A stretch of DNA of 61,627 nucleotides, taken from positions 1 through 61,627 of the forward strand of contig SVUJ01000013.1 in the NCBI GenBank assembly GCA_015063305.1. The letters run 5' to 3'. This DNA is from Oscillospiraceae bacterium. Lineage in GTDB: Bacteria; Bacillota; Clostridia; Oscillospirales; CAG-272. This document shows, piece after piece, positions 26,014 through 34,953 of the stretch (the first letter of the stretch is position 1; each line of letters starts with the position of its first letter). Under the pieces are notes generated by a model. It made no database searches. It saw only the letters and a list, made by a program, of their open reading frames with translations, and was not told the DNA's origin. The translations under genes were made by a program, and so were the position numbers.

Positions 26014-26966
26014 TGTTCCCTCTTAAGCGTCCTGTGGAAAAGCCCTTCAAGTGTTTCTTTGGGGTCGCATCCGCAATAAAGTACCTTGTATACAGCCTCG
26101 CATATCGGCAGCTCTACCTGATATTTCTCCGAAAGCTCGACAAGTGCCTTTACGGTGTAATACCCTTCCGCAAGAGAGTCATACTTTTCTCCGCGCACCA
26201 GCTTCTCTCCAAACATTCTGTTGTGGCTGTACTTTGAAAATACCGTAGCCTCATAGTCGCCAAGATGGCAGAGACCGTATGCCGAGAGCTCGTTTCCACC
26301 CATCGCAACTATCAGCCTTGCTATCTCGCAAGTTCCCCTTGACATAAGCGCTCCCTTGAGCGTACCCAGTCCAAGACCGTCAAGCAGTCCCGACGCAATA
26401 CCCACAACGTTCTTTGCCGCCGCGCCTATCTCATTACCTATGATATCTGCTCCGTAATAAAATCTTATAAGTTCGCTCGAAAAGCTGTCAACGAGAAGTT
26501 TTTTGACATCCTCGTCCTCGCTGTCTATTACCATACAGTTGGGTATACCCGCGTAAAATTCCTGAACGTGTCCCGGGCCAAGCCAGACTGCAACCTCGTT
26601 TGAAGGGTCGCTCTTTTCCTTGACTATCTCGGAAAGTCTTTTTCCGCTTCCTATCTCGATACCCTTCATACAGAGCACGAATATCTTATTTTTAAGCTCA
26701 AGAGGCTTGAGCTCTTCCATAAATCCGCCAAGCGCCTGCGATGCTATCGAGATTATTATAACGTCGGCATCGCGAAAGCACTCGTAAGAGGTTGAGAGCT
26801 CTATTCTCTCGTCAAGCTCAAGAAGGTCGTTCCTTCTCTCGGCTATAAAGCGCTTCATATGCTCTGACGTGCTTCTTCCGTAAAGGGTCAGAGAATGTCC
26901 CAGAGAATCAAGATACCAGGTTATCAGAGAGCCCCAGCGACCGCAGCCCGCTACAGTTATCTTCAT
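26010..26966 (-). CDS. gpsA: NAD(P)-dependent glycerol-3-phosphate dehydrogenase
   Basis: Reduces dihydroxyacetone phosphate to sn-glycerol 3-phosphate for phospholipid synthesis. The 318-residue protein has the dinucleotide loop AGCGRWGSLI at the N-terminus, the catalytic lysine in NEIGAAAKNVVGIASG, and LGTLKGALMSRG with the downstream substrate-binding residues. The ATG at 26966 has AGGGA seven bases before it; an ATG six codons upstream is the alternative. Between metG and tatD; the coupling suggests a housekeeping operon. The usual partners plsY and der are not adjacent. Confidence 0.93.
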   Translation of the reverse strand: MKITVAGCGRWGSLITWYLDSLGHSLTLYGRSTSEHMKRFIAERRNDLLELDERIELSTSYECFRDADVIIISIASQALGGFMEELKPLELKNKIFVLCMKGIEIGSGKRLSEIVKEKSDPSNEVAVWLGPGHVQEFYAGIPNCMVIDSEDEDVKKLLVDSFSSELIRFYYGADIIGNEIGAAAKNVVGIASGLLDGLGLGTLKGALMSRGTCEIARLIVAMGGNELSAYGLCHLGDYEATVFSKYSHNRMFGEKLVRGEKYDSLAEGYYTVKALVELSEKYQVELPICEAVYKVLYCGCDPKETLEGLFHRTLKREQ

Positions 26967-26985
26967 TTTCTTTCCCTGTGTCATT

Positions 26986-28947
26986 TTATCTTATCCTCTC
27001 GCCGAGGGGAGTGTCTTCGGAAAGGAATACCACTCTCACCTTCTCCTCGCCGCTTGCGAGTATCATTCCCTGCGACTCTATTCCGCAGAGCTTTGCGGGT
27101 TTAAGGTTGGCAACCACCACTACCTTCTTGCCTATAAGTTCCTCGGGCGAATAGAACTGCGCTATTCCCGACACTACCTGTCTTTTCTCATATCCGAGGT
27201 CGAGCTGCAAGCAAAGAAGCTTCTTAGCCTTCGGTACTTTCTCACAGGAGATGACCTTTGCGCTTCTGAGCTCAAGCGCCATAAAGTGCTCTATGCCCAC
27301 AGGATCGCAAGGCTCGGGCTTCTCCTGCGCCTTTTCGGCTGCCTGTGCCGCCGCTATCTGAGCCTTTCTCAGCTCCTCAAACTCGGCAAGCTTTTTAGCC
27401 TCGTCTATTCTCGCAAACAGAACCTTAGAATCCTTTACAGACTCTCCCGCCTTCATCATTCCAAACTTATCCGCACTTCCTATGCTGTCATAACCGCCGA
27501 CCGCACCGCCGAGCTCGTCAAGTATCTCAGCAGAGGTTTCGGGTATGAAGGGCGCGAGAAGCGCCGCTCCCCAACGGATAGTTTCCATAAGGTTGTAAAG
27601 CACCGTTCCAAGACGCTCCTTACAGCTCTCGTCCTTTGCGAGTGACCAGGGAGTTGTTTCGTCTATATACTTGTTAGCGCGGCGAAGCATTGTGAATATC
27701 GCCTCAAGCGCGTCTGCTATTCTGAACTCGTCCATATTAGCTATAACGCTATTGTATGCTTCAACACAAGCCGCCTTAAGCTCATCATCAAGTGCCTCGG
27801 GCGCGGTGGGCGCGGGAATAACCTTGTCAAAATACTTCTTATCCATATCAAGCGTTCTCTTTACAAGGTTTCCGAGGTTATTAACGAGGTCTGTGTTATA
27901 TCTGTTTATTACCGACTCATAAGTTATCGAGCCGTCAGAGTTATAAGGCATCTCAGCAAGAGCGTAATATCTCACGCCGTCAACGCCAAAGTGCTCTGCA
28001 AGTCCGTCGGCGTAGATAACGTTACCCTTGGATTTTGACATCTTGTCCATACCGAAGTTGAACCACGGGTGTCCGAATACTCTCTTAGGCAGGGGGAGTC
28101 CGAGTGCCATAAGGAATATGGGCCAATATATGGTGTGGAAACGGAGTATGTCCTTGCCTATTATATGAACGTCGCAGGGCCAGTACTTCTTGAAGTGCTC
28201 AGACTGCTCCTCATAGCTCTTGTCGGGGTCATATCCGAGAGCCGTGATATAGTTGGTGAGCGCGTCAAGCCATACGTATACAACGTGCTTATCGTCAAAG
28301 TCAACGGGTATTCCCCACTTGAATGAGGTTCTCGAAACGCAAAGATCCTGAAGTCCCGCCTTGAGGAAGTTGTTCACCATCTCCTTCTTGCGCGACTCGG
28401 GCTGGATAAACTCGGGATTTTCGTCGATATGCTTCATAAGTCTATCGACGTACTTGGTCATCTTGAAGAAGTATGCCTCCTCCTTCGCCTGCTGTACCTC
28501 TCTGCCGCAGTCGGGACACTTGCCGTCGGGCACTTGGGTCTGTGTGAAGAAGGACTCACAGGGGGTACAGTACCAACCCTCGTAATGTCCCTTGTATATA
28601 TCTCCGCTCTCATAAAATCTCTTGAATATCTTGGCTACCGCCTTTTCGTGGTAGTCGTCGGTGGTGCGGATAAAGTAATCGTAAGAGGAGTTCATCTTAT
28701 CCCAGATGCCCTTTATCTCTCCCGCAACTCCGTCAACGTATTTCTGAGGGGTGATACCCGCCTCATTCGCGAGGTTTTCTATCTTTTGACCGTGCTCGTC
28801 AGTACCCGTACAGAAGAACACGTCAAATCCTCTCTCTCTCTTATAACGCGCGATAGCGTCGGTCATAATTACCTCGTAGGTATTTCCAAAGTGCGGCTTT
28901 CTGGACGCGTAAGCTATCGCCGTTGTTATATAAAATTTCTCTTTCAT
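26986..28947 (-). CDS. metG: Methionyl-tRNA synthetase
   Basis: Charges tRNA-Met. The 653-residue protein has the class I HIGH variant KPHFGNTY (about residues 17-24), a zinc knuckle CTPCE...CPDCG near residue 125-147, the KMSKS loop DKMSKSKGNV near residue 300 and an anticodon-binding helical domain. A C-terminal EMAP/Arc1p-like tRNA-binding domain (about 550-653, LRSAKVISCEKVPKAKKLL) follows an Ala/Glu-rich linker. It begins five bases after the upstream membrane protein gene. No T-box leader is visible. Confidence 0.96.
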   Translation of the reverse strand: MKEKFYITTAIAYASRKPHFGNTYEVIMTDAIARYKRERGFDVFFCTGTDEHGQKIENLANEAGITPQKYVDGVAGEIKGIWDKMNSSYDYFIRTTDDYHEKAVAKIFKRFYESGDIYKGHYEGWYCTPCESFFTQTQVPDGKCPDCGREVQQAKEEAYFFKMTKYVDRLMKHIDENPEFIQPESRKKEMVNNFLKAGLQDLCVSRTSFKWGIPVDFDDKHVVYVWLDALTNYITALGYDPDKSYEEQSEHFKKYWPCDVHIIGKDILRFHTIYWPIFLMALGLPLPKRVFGHPWFNFGMDKMSKSKGNVIYADGLAEHFGVDGVRYYALAEMPYNSDGSITYESVINRYNTDLVNNLGNLVKRTLDMDKKYFDKVIPAPTAPEALDDELKAACVEAYNSVIANMDEFRIADALEAIFTMLRRANKYIDETTPWSLAKDESCKERLGTVLYNLMETIRWGAALLAPFIPETSAEILDELGGAVGGYDSIGSADKFGMMKAGESVKDSKVLFARIDEAKKLAEFEELRKAQIAAAQAAEKAQEKPEPCDPVGIEHFMALELRSAKVISCEKVPKAKKLLCLQLDLGYEKRQVVSGIAQFYSPEELIGKKVVVVANLKPAKLCGIESQGMILASGEEKVRVVFLSEDTPLGERIR

Positions 28948-28952
28948 TTTTT

Positions 28953-29735
28953 CTACCTCTCTATAATAGTCATTTTTTCACAATGAATAAAATACGCAAA
29001 TATCATCATCGGCGCGCTGTAAACAACGAACAGCACTCCAACTGTAAGTAAGGACAGAATACATATCGGCAAAAGTCCAAATAAATATCCCCATATCTTA
29101 AACCTTTTCTTTTTAACGGCTGCTTTGCTGAGCGCGACCGCTCCCGAAAGGCTGTTTCCCGCACATAAGTAATACGGAACAAAATACTGCTTCTGTGTGA
29201 GATGCGCTATCAAAAACGCAATTCCAACGCAGATCAAAAGCGCAACGCCTGAGAAGAACAGGCATACCAAGAAGGCGATCGGAGAATCGTTATTCTCCCA
29301 AATAGTGGCTATAAAAGCAAAGCTGAATACTATCGGTATTATGACCGCTATGCCTCTGGCAACAAACATAAGCCCCGCAACGATAGCTCTGAAATATCTT
29401 CGCGGCGAGATGAATATAGAAAACATCTCTGCGGGGTGTGAGCTTCCCACCCCTTTGTATATGTTGTATGACAGCTTCAAATATCCCCCAAGCATCGGGA
29501 TAGTGAAAAATCCAAACAGAATAAGCGTACCGAAAACGGCTACCTCTGTTAAAATATAAGCTATATTTTCATCAATTCCCTCAAACGAGGCAAAATACAT
29601 AAGACAAACAAGGAACATCAGCGGTATCATCAGCGCGGCTATTGACATAAACACGCCGACCGACATACGCCAAAGCCTACCCTCGCTGAGCAAAAAACGC
29701 GAGGCGTGTTTTCTTATCTCTTTATTAGTAAGCAT
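28953..29735 (-). CDS. Polytopic membrane protein, DUF975-like
   Basis: A 260-residue protein with about six hydrophobic helices (roughly 27-50, 62-85, 110-135, 140-175, 222-248). The N-terminal MLTNKEIRKHASRFL and the pattern of helices resemble DUF975-type membrane proteins, whose function is unknown. It is the first gene of the metG-gpsA-tatD transcription unit and the only one with a promoter in front. The stop is five bases from the metG start, so metG translation may be coupled to it. Confidence 0.75.
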   Translation of the reverse strand: MLTNKEIRKHASRFLLSEGRLWRMSVGVFMSIAALMIPLMFLVCLMYFASFEGIDENIAYILTEVAVFGTLILFGFFTIPMLGGYLKLSYNIYKGVGSSHPAEMFSIFISPRRYFRAIVAGLMFVARGIAVIIPIVFSFAFIATIWENNDSPIAFLVCLFFSGVALLICVGIAFLIAHLTQKQYFVPYYLCAGNSLSGAVALSKAAVKKKRFKIWGYLFGLLPICILSLLTVGVLFVVYSAPMMIFAYFIHCEKMTIIER

Positions 29736-29785
29736 AAATATCTCCGTATATCATAAAACAGCTCTTTTGTTTACATACATAGATA

Positions 29786-29814
29786 ATTATACCAAATTTT
29801 TTTCACTTTTACAA
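29786..29814 (-). promoter_or_regulatory. Promoter of the metG operon
   Basis: Minus-strand TTGTAA (plus 29809-29814), 17-bp spacer, TATAAT (plus 29786-29791), about 50 bp before the first gene. Confidence 0.7.
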
Positions 29815-29917
29815 TAGGTGTTTAAAATTATTTAACTTTTAAGTGGATATTATTGATATATATTTGTTATAACCGAAGGAAGTCGAGAGCCTTACCTTAT
29901 AATTGGCATGGGTAACG

Positions 29918-30076
29918 TTTGGTTTTCTAATTTATGTTTTGTTTATCTGTTTGTTTCTCGGGGCGTCGAGGACGTCGCCCCCTACAATTTGAAATATCCG
30001 TTGTGGTGAATTACACTGTAACAGATTGTACGTTAAATATTAGTTAACCTGTAGGGGGCGACGTAGCGAAGCGGCG
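29918..30076. repeat. Dispersed repeat, copy 1 of an element with terminal inverted repeats
   Basis: From TTTGGTTTTCTAATTTAT onward this stretch is nearly the same as 60551-60708. The left arm (GGGGCGTCGAGGACG..., 29960-29985) is intact. The right arm matches for 14 bases (30051-30064) and then diverges to AGCGAAGCGGCG, so this copy is damaged. It occupies most of the gene-free gap 29736-30242; the rest of that gap is AT-rich with no feature I can support. Confidence 0.8.
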
Positions 30077-30242
30077 TGAGCGCAATGAATGACACCGCAA
30101 CTTTGTAATAGATGATAAATTTTATATAGGTTAGACTTATTAAAGTGTAAGATTTCTCGTTTTGGATTGTATTAAATAGTGATACTGTAATATGTGAACT
30201 GAATTATATTATTAAGATCTCATTATGAGAAAAGGAATTATT

Positions 30243-31358
30243 ATGAAGATTTCATTTAAGGCATCTATTGCTCTGCTACTTTCTATCGTTATGCTTATCA
30301 CGATGCTTCTGACAGGTTGCAACGTCAAAAATTCAAACGAAGGCAATGAAAACCAAAGCACTACGAAAAGCACCGCAACTACTACCGAAACAACGCTCGA
30401 TGAAACAACCGTTGAAGAAACAACCGCACTCGACCTAACTCATACACACGCTCCTTCTTCAAAATGGTATTGTGACGAAACATACCATTGGAATGTCTGT
30501 TCCGCAAAAAACTGTACTGAAGAACTACATAAATCCGCACATATCTATGATTCAAAAAACAAATGTACAGAATGTTGGTATCGCAAAGATACGGAATTAA
30601 AATTTTTATTGCTAATTAACGAATACGTAGTAAGCGGTTATACCGGTAGTTCTCCCACGGTGGTTATCCCCTCACATTATAAAGGCAAGCCCGTCGGGGG
30701 CATCGGTAATTCTGCATTTGAGGATTGTGAAAGTCTTAAGAGCATTGTTATACCAGATACCGTCACACGTATCGGAAACAATGCATTCTGTTTCTGTTCC
30801 GGTCTCACAAGCATTAAAATACCTGACCGTGTCACAAGCATCGGAGATTTCGTGTTCTGCGGTTGTCCTGCCCTTACAAGTATTACAATATCTGATAGTG
30901 TCACGAGTATCGGACTTTGGGCGTTCAACTTTTGTGACGATCTTACAAGCATTACCGTTGAGGAAGGAAATTCCAGATATCACAGTACCGGTAATTGTTT
31001 GATTGAAACTGCGACAAAAACATTGATTTTGGGATGTAAAAATAGTGTTATCCCCGATGACGGAAGTGTCACTAGCATCGACGATTACGCGTTCTCAACT
31101 TCCAGAAGTATTACAAGCATTACAAGCATTACAATACCCGACAGCATAACAAGCATAGGTGATTACGCATTCTCAGGTTACGACAGCCTTGCGAGTGTAT
31201 ATTATAGCGGAACACCAGCAGAGTGGAGCGGAATTACTATAGGTTCATACAACTCCAATTTAATCAATGCAACACTTTATTATTACAGCGCAACTCAACC
31301 CACCGACACCGCGTATAATTATTGGCGTTACGTTGACGGTGTACCCGCACCGTGGTAA
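30243..31358 (+). CDS. Leucine-rich-repeat lipoprotein (BspA/LRR_5 type)
   Basis: A 371-residue predicted cell-surface lipoprotein. The signal peptide ends in the lipobox LLTGC (Cys about 26), followed by a low-complexity Thr/Glu linker (about 35-60), a Cys/His-rich segment (CSAKNC, CTECW) and then five to six LRR_5 repeats of the form LTSITIPDSVTSIGDYAFSG, ending in PAEWSGITIG and a Trp/Tyr-rich tail. Such proteins mediate surface binding in gut bacteria. The ATG at 30243 is chosen because AAAGGA lies seven bases before it. One central repeat is interrupted by an insert with NCLIETATKTLILGCKNS, usual for this family. Monocistronic, next to a repeat element; AT-rich relative to neighbours. 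Confidence 0.88.
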   Translation: MKISFKASIALLLSIVMLITMLLTGCNVKNSNEGNENQSTTKSTATTTETTLDETTVEETTALDLTHTHAPSSKWYCDETYHWNVCSAKNCTEELHKSAHIYDSKNKCTECWYRKDTELKFLLLINEYVVSGYTGSSPTVVIPSHYKGKPVGGIGNSAFEDCESLKSIVIPDTVTRIGNNAFCFCSGLTSIKIPDRVTSIGDFVFCGCPALTSITISDSVTSIGLWAFNFCDDLTSITVEEGNSRYHSTGNCLIETATKTLILGCKNSVIPDDGSVTSIDDYAFSTSRSITSITSITIPDSITSIGDYAFSGYDSLASVYYSGTPAEWSGITIGSYNSNLINATLYYYSATQPTDTAYNYWRYVDGVPAPW

Positions 31359-31371
31359 ATCTTAATTAACA

Positions 31372-31403
31372 AAAGAGCAGAACTCATACGAGTTCTGCTC
31401 TTT
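31372..31403. terminator. Bidirectional terminator between the LRR gene and rnfB
   Basis: AAAGAGCAGAACT pairs perfectly with AGTTCTGCTCTTT around a CATACG loop. Confidence 0.9.
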
Positions 31404-31407
31404 CATT

Positions 31408-32196
31408 TTATAATTCAACGATACAACCAACAGGACAGTTCTTAACGCACTCCCCGCAAGACGTACATTTTTCGTAGTCTATATGCGCGAGATTGTCAAC
31501 GACCGTGATAGCTCCCGCAGGGCAATTCTTTTCGCACTTTTTACAGCCGATACAGCCCGCCGTACACTTCTTTCTTACTACCGCGCCCTTTTCCTTGTTG
31601 CTGCAAAGCACGGCAACCTTTTCGGTAGCGTTCTCAACAGATATCAGCTTTTGAGGGCAGGTCTTCGCGCAAAGTCCGCATCCGCCGCACTTTCTTGTGT
31701 CGATGTGCGCGATGCCGTTCTTTATACATATCGCGTCATTGGTACATACCTTAACGCAGTCGCCAAGTCCTATACATCCGTAGGAGCACTTTCCCTTTCC
31801 GCCGTAAAGAGTTTTTGCGGCTTCACAGCTCTGTATTCCTATGTAGTCCATCTTGTTCGAGGTATGCTCACAGTCGCCGTGACAGTGTATCACCGCCACC
31901 TTTTCAATAACGTCCTCAAACTCAACGCCGAGTATTTCGGATATGTTTTTCGCAGTGCCGTCACCGCCCGGGATACACAGATTGGTCTTTACTCCGTCCT
32001 CTGCCAACGCCTTGGCGTAACCGTCACAGCCCGCGTATCCGCAAGCTCCGCAGTTCGCTCCCGGCAGACACTCGCGTATCTGCTTAGCTCTTTCGTCCTC
32101 TTCGACAGCAAAGAACTTAGCCGCCACGACAAGCATTACAGCGCACAGAATTCCAATAGAGCAAACAACTATTACTGCAGTAATTATAGCATCCAT
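31408..32196 (-). CDS. rnfB: Rnf complex subunit B
   Basis: The ferredoxin-interacting iron-sulfur subunit of the Rnf ferredoxin:NAD oxidoreductase. The 262-residue protein has one N-terminal membrane helix (about 3-25), a FeS domain CLPGANCGACGYAGC (4Fe-4S) and then ferredoxin-like clusters: CSYGCIGLGDCVKVC, CGGCGLCAKTCP, CIGCKKCEKNCP and CTSCGECVKNCP. The ATG at 32196 has GGGGGGTGAAGAG before it. Last gene of rnfCDGEAB, the clostridial order. Confidence 0.96.
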   Translation of the reverse strand: MDAIITAVIVVCSIGILCAVMLVVAAKFFAVEEDERAKQIRECLPGANCGACGYAGCDGYAKALAEDGVKTNLCIPGGDGTAKNISEILGVEFEDVIEKVAVIHCHGDCEHTSNKMDYIGIQSCEAAKTLYGGKGKCSYGCIGLGDCVKVCTNDAICIKNGIAHIDTRKCGGCGLCAKTCPQKLISVENATEKVAVLCSNKEKGAVVRKKCTAGCIGCKKCEKNCPAGAITVVDNLAHIDYEKCTSCGECVKNCPVGCIVEL

Positions 32197-32200
32197 CTCT

Positions 32201-32797
32201 TCACCCCCCAAACAGTCCTTCTACAAGACCCGAAAATCCTGTAAAGGAGAGCGCAACTATAGACGCCGCAACAAGTGTTATCGGCAATCCCTTAAATGCT
32301 TCGGGCGGATTTGCACTCTCAAGCCTTGATCTTACTCCCGCGAAAAGCACCATCGCAAGTAAAAATCCAAGTCCGCATCCGAGCGAGTTGACCATCGACT
32401 CTATGAAATTATAGGAATCGTTTATATTGTTGAGGGTAACTCCCAAAACGGCGCAGTTAGTGGTGATAAGCGGAAGATATATTCCAAGGGACGCGTGAAG
32501 CGCGGGCATATACTTCTTAAGTATTATCTCAACGAGCTGTACGAGCGAGGCTATAACGAGGATAAATACTATCGTCCTCATATATTCAAGCCCGCCGCTG
32601 ACGAGTATATAATTATGTATGGGCCAGGTAACCGCCGTTGCAAGCATCATTACGAATATAACAGCCGCCCCCATTCCCGCCGCCTGATTGAGCTTTTTGG
32701 AAACTCCGAGGAAGGGACATATTCCGAGAAATCTTGAAAGCACGTAGTTGTTTACAAGCACAGAGGTCATAAGAATGATAATAAGTGACTTCATCAT
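32201..32797 (-). CDS. rnfA: Rnf complex subunit A
   Basis: A 198-residue integral membrane subunit with six hydrophobic helices. RnfA and RnfE are related and inverted in the membrane. It has the conserved NNYVLSRFLGICPFLGV with a cysteine in helix 1 (residue 27) and TNCAVLGV, the two cysteine sites that hold the intramembrane iron-sulfur cluster with RnfE. ATGA overlap with rnfE; either of two consecutive ATG codons may be used. Confidence 0.95.
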   Translation of the reverse strand: MMKSLIIILMTSVLVNNYVLSRFLGICPFLGVSKKLNQAAGMGAAVIFVMMLATAVTWPIHNYILVSGGLEYMRTIVFILVIASLVQLVEIILKKYMPALHASLGIYLPLITTNCAVLGVTLNNINDSYNFIESMVNSLGCGLGFLLAMVLFAGVRSRLESANPPEAFKGLPITLVAASIVALSFTGFSGLVEGLFGG

Positions 32798-33477
32798 TTG
32801 TCATCGCCCTCCTTTGCTTCGGATACTGCCTTGCCGCACAGGTGCGCCGAGGGACAGCCCTCGCAGCCAAGCTCTCTTTTTTTGCCGCCCTTTGACTTGG
32901 TTATCTTATTTACAAGCGCGATAAGACAGCCAAACACGAAAAATCCGCCGGGGGCAAGACCGAATATCGCTATCGGATTATCGGCAAGTACGGGTATGCT
33001 GATCCCCATCCACGAGCCGCTTCCGAGTATCTCTCTTATACTTGACATAGCGAAGAGCGCAAGTGTAAATCCAACGCCCATACCAAGAGCATCTATTGCC
33101 GAATCGACAACGTTATTCTTACTTGCATACATCTCTGCTCTGCCGAGAATGATACAGTTTACAACTATGAGTGAGAGGAATATTCCAAGCGACTCATAGA
33201 GGTCAGGGGTAAAGGCGTGCATAAGCATCTCTACCATCGTAACGAATCCCGCGATAAGAACTATATAGCAGGGTATTCTTACTTTATCGGGTATAAGGTT
33301 TCTGAGCGCCGATATCGCCATATTGGAGCACAGGAGCACCACCGTTGCCGCAACTCCCATTCCAAGGGCATTCGCCACCGACGTACTGACCGCAAGTGTG
33401 GGACAAGTTCCAAGCACAAGCACGAGAACGGGATTTTCTTTAATTATACCCTTCAAAAAGTTTTGAAGCTTTGTCAT
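32794..33477 (-). CDS. rnfE: Rnf complex subunit E with a cysteine-rich tail
   Basis: A 227-residue membrane subunit with six helices. The cluster cysteines are in VLVLGTCPTLAVS (C25) and VVNCIILGRAE. After the last helix a cytoplasmic tail contains GCEGCPSAHLCGK, a CxxCx5C arrangement, then a charged end. RnfE is part of the electron path through the membrane. Four-base overlaps with rnfG and rnfA. Confidence 0.95.
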   Translation of the reverse strand: MTKLQNFLKGIIKENPVLVLVLGTCPTLAVSTSVANALGMGVAATVVLLCSNMAISALRNLIPDKVRIPCYIVLIAGFVTMVEMLMHAFTPDLYESLGIFLSLIVVNCIILGRAEMYASKNNVVDSAIDALGMGVGFTLALFAMSSIREILGSGSWMGISIPVLADNPIAIFGLAPGGFFVFGCLIALVNKITKSKGGKKRELGCEGCPSAHLCGKAVSEAKEGDDK

Positions 33478-34010
33478 TTTCCCGCCTCCTTTGTCATCTC
33501 GTAAACCTCGAGTGCATCTCTCACCGCCGATATAAATGCGCTTGAAGAAATAGTAGCGCCCGATATGGTGTCAACACCTTCAAGACCGTTCCCTGCTCTC
33601 GAAAATTGATCCAGGAATGCGGGGGTATTGACCTTAGTTCCTATTCCCGAGGTCTCACCGTTGCAGGACACAACGTGACATTTTGTTATCTTTCCCTCGG
33701 CATCAATTCCAACAGCTATGACCATCGGGTTTGAGCTGTCGTATCCCTTTGCGTTGAGCATAACGGCAACTCCCTTGCCCTTGGTTTCAACGTACACAGC
33801 CGTCACGCTCTCGGGAAGCTCAATGCCGTCCTCGACCTTTTCAAAATCCTCTGCCTCGGGAAGCACCGTAAAGAGCGCTTCCTTCTCTGCCTTGGCGTTA
33901 GCCTCGGCTATCATAGGCGACGTAATGCTGTTTATAGCCGCCATAAGCGCCGCTATAACAAGGCAGATAGCCGTGATAACTATTATACTTTTAAGTGAAT
34001 CCTTTTTCAT
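33474..34010 (-). CDS. rnfG: Rnf complex subunit G (covalent FMN)
   Basis: A 178-residue subunit with one N-terminal helix and an extracytoplasmic FMN-binding domain. The covalent attachment site is the threonine of SGATISSSAF near the C-terminus. The ATG at 34010 is preceded by GAGGTGGCGG and removes a 14-residue basic extension that would overlap the end of rnfD. FMN transfer by ApbE is needed; no apbE gene is in the window. Confidence 0.94.
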   Translation of the reverse strand: MKKDSLKSIIVITAICLVIAALMAAINSITSPMIAEANAKAEKEALFTVLPEAEDFEKVEDGIELPESVTAVYVETKGKGVAVMLNAKGYDSSNPMVIAVGIDAEGKITKCHVVSCNGETSGIGTKVNTPAFLDQFSRAGNGLEGVDTISGATISSSAFISAVRDALEVYEMTKEAGK

Positions 34011-34020
34011 AGCCGCCACC

Positions 34021-34953
34021 TCACGCTTTCTTAGTCTTCTTGGCAGCGCCAAAGGGTCTGCGGCGCGTGAGCGCGTTTATGTAAGGAGTAACGATATTCA
34101 TAAGCAGTATCGCGAAGGAAACTCCCTCGGGATAATTGCCGAACACACGGATAAGCACGGTTATGATACCGCATCCAACTCCGAATACCACCTTACCCCA
34201 TGACGTACTCGGCGACGTGGAATAGTCGGTCGCCATAAAGACAGCACCAAGGATAAGTCCGCCCGCAAGCAGATGATACATCGGGTCTTCTCCGAGTGCC
34301 AAGGTAAAGAGGAAGACCGTTCCCATAAATACCACGGGCGTATGCCAGGTAATGACCTTACGCGCTACAAGATAAATACCGCCTATAAGCAGAGTGAGAG
34401 CACAGGTCTCTCCAAGGCTTCCGCCGTGTCTGCCAAGGAACATATCAAGGAGCGAGGGCATATTTCCGTTAGCTCCCATAATAGCGAGGGGAGTTGCTCC
34501 GCTGACCGCATCGTTTATCGGGTCTTTGAAGCTCGACATTGAACCCGCAAAGGATATAAGCAAGACCACTCTCGCGGTTATCGCGGGATTTGCAAAGTTA
34601 CGTCCTATGCCGCCAAAAAGCTGTTTTACAACGACGATAGCAACTATACTTCCGAACGCCGCCTGCCAAAGCGGTATGGTTGAGGGTAGATTGAAGGCGA
34701 GAAGTATTCCCGTTACCACCGCCGAAAGATCCCCGACCGTGACATCTCTTTTGCAGAGCTTCTCGAACGCCCATTCGGATATCACACAGACCGCCACGCA
34801 CAGGGCCGTAACGCCAAGCGCTCTGAAGCCGAATATAATCGCCGATGCGATAAGCGTGGGAATGAGCGCTATCACAACGTCAAGCATTATTCTTCTTGTG
34901 TTGACAGCTGAGCGCACGTGTGGCGCGGGGGAAACGAGCAAGGTATCTTCCAT
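34021..34953 (-). CDS. rnfD: Rnf complex subunit D (covalent FMN)
   Basis: A 310-residue polytopic membrane subunit of the RnfD/NqrB family. The FMN-attachment motif is in DAVSGATPLAIM near residue 150. The ATG at 34953 overlaps the rnfC stop by one base (TGATG) and has GGAGG nine bases upstream; a GTG one codon earlier is the alternative. It begins with the conserved LLVSPAPHVRS. Confidence 0.95.
   Translation of the reverse strand: MEDTLLVSPAPHVRSAVNTRRIMLDVVIALIPTLIASAIIFGFRALGVTALCVAVCVISEWAFEKLCKRDVTVGDLSAVVTGILLAFNLPSTIPLWQAAFGSIVAIVVVKQLFGGIGRNFANPAITARVVLLISFAGSMSSFKDPINDAVSGATPLAIMGANGNMPSLLDMFLGRHGGSLGETCALTLLIGGIYLVARKVITWHTPVVFMGTVFLFTLALGEDPMYHLLAGGLILGAVFMATDYSTSPSTSWGKVVFGVGCGIITVLIRVFGNYPEGVSFAILLMNIVTPYINALTRRRPFGAAKKTKKA

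Noticed and set aside
28948-29735. T-box leader for metG
   Set aside because: metG is preceded by a membrane protein gene with a five-base gap, leaving no room; no T-box motif was seen upstream of that gene either.
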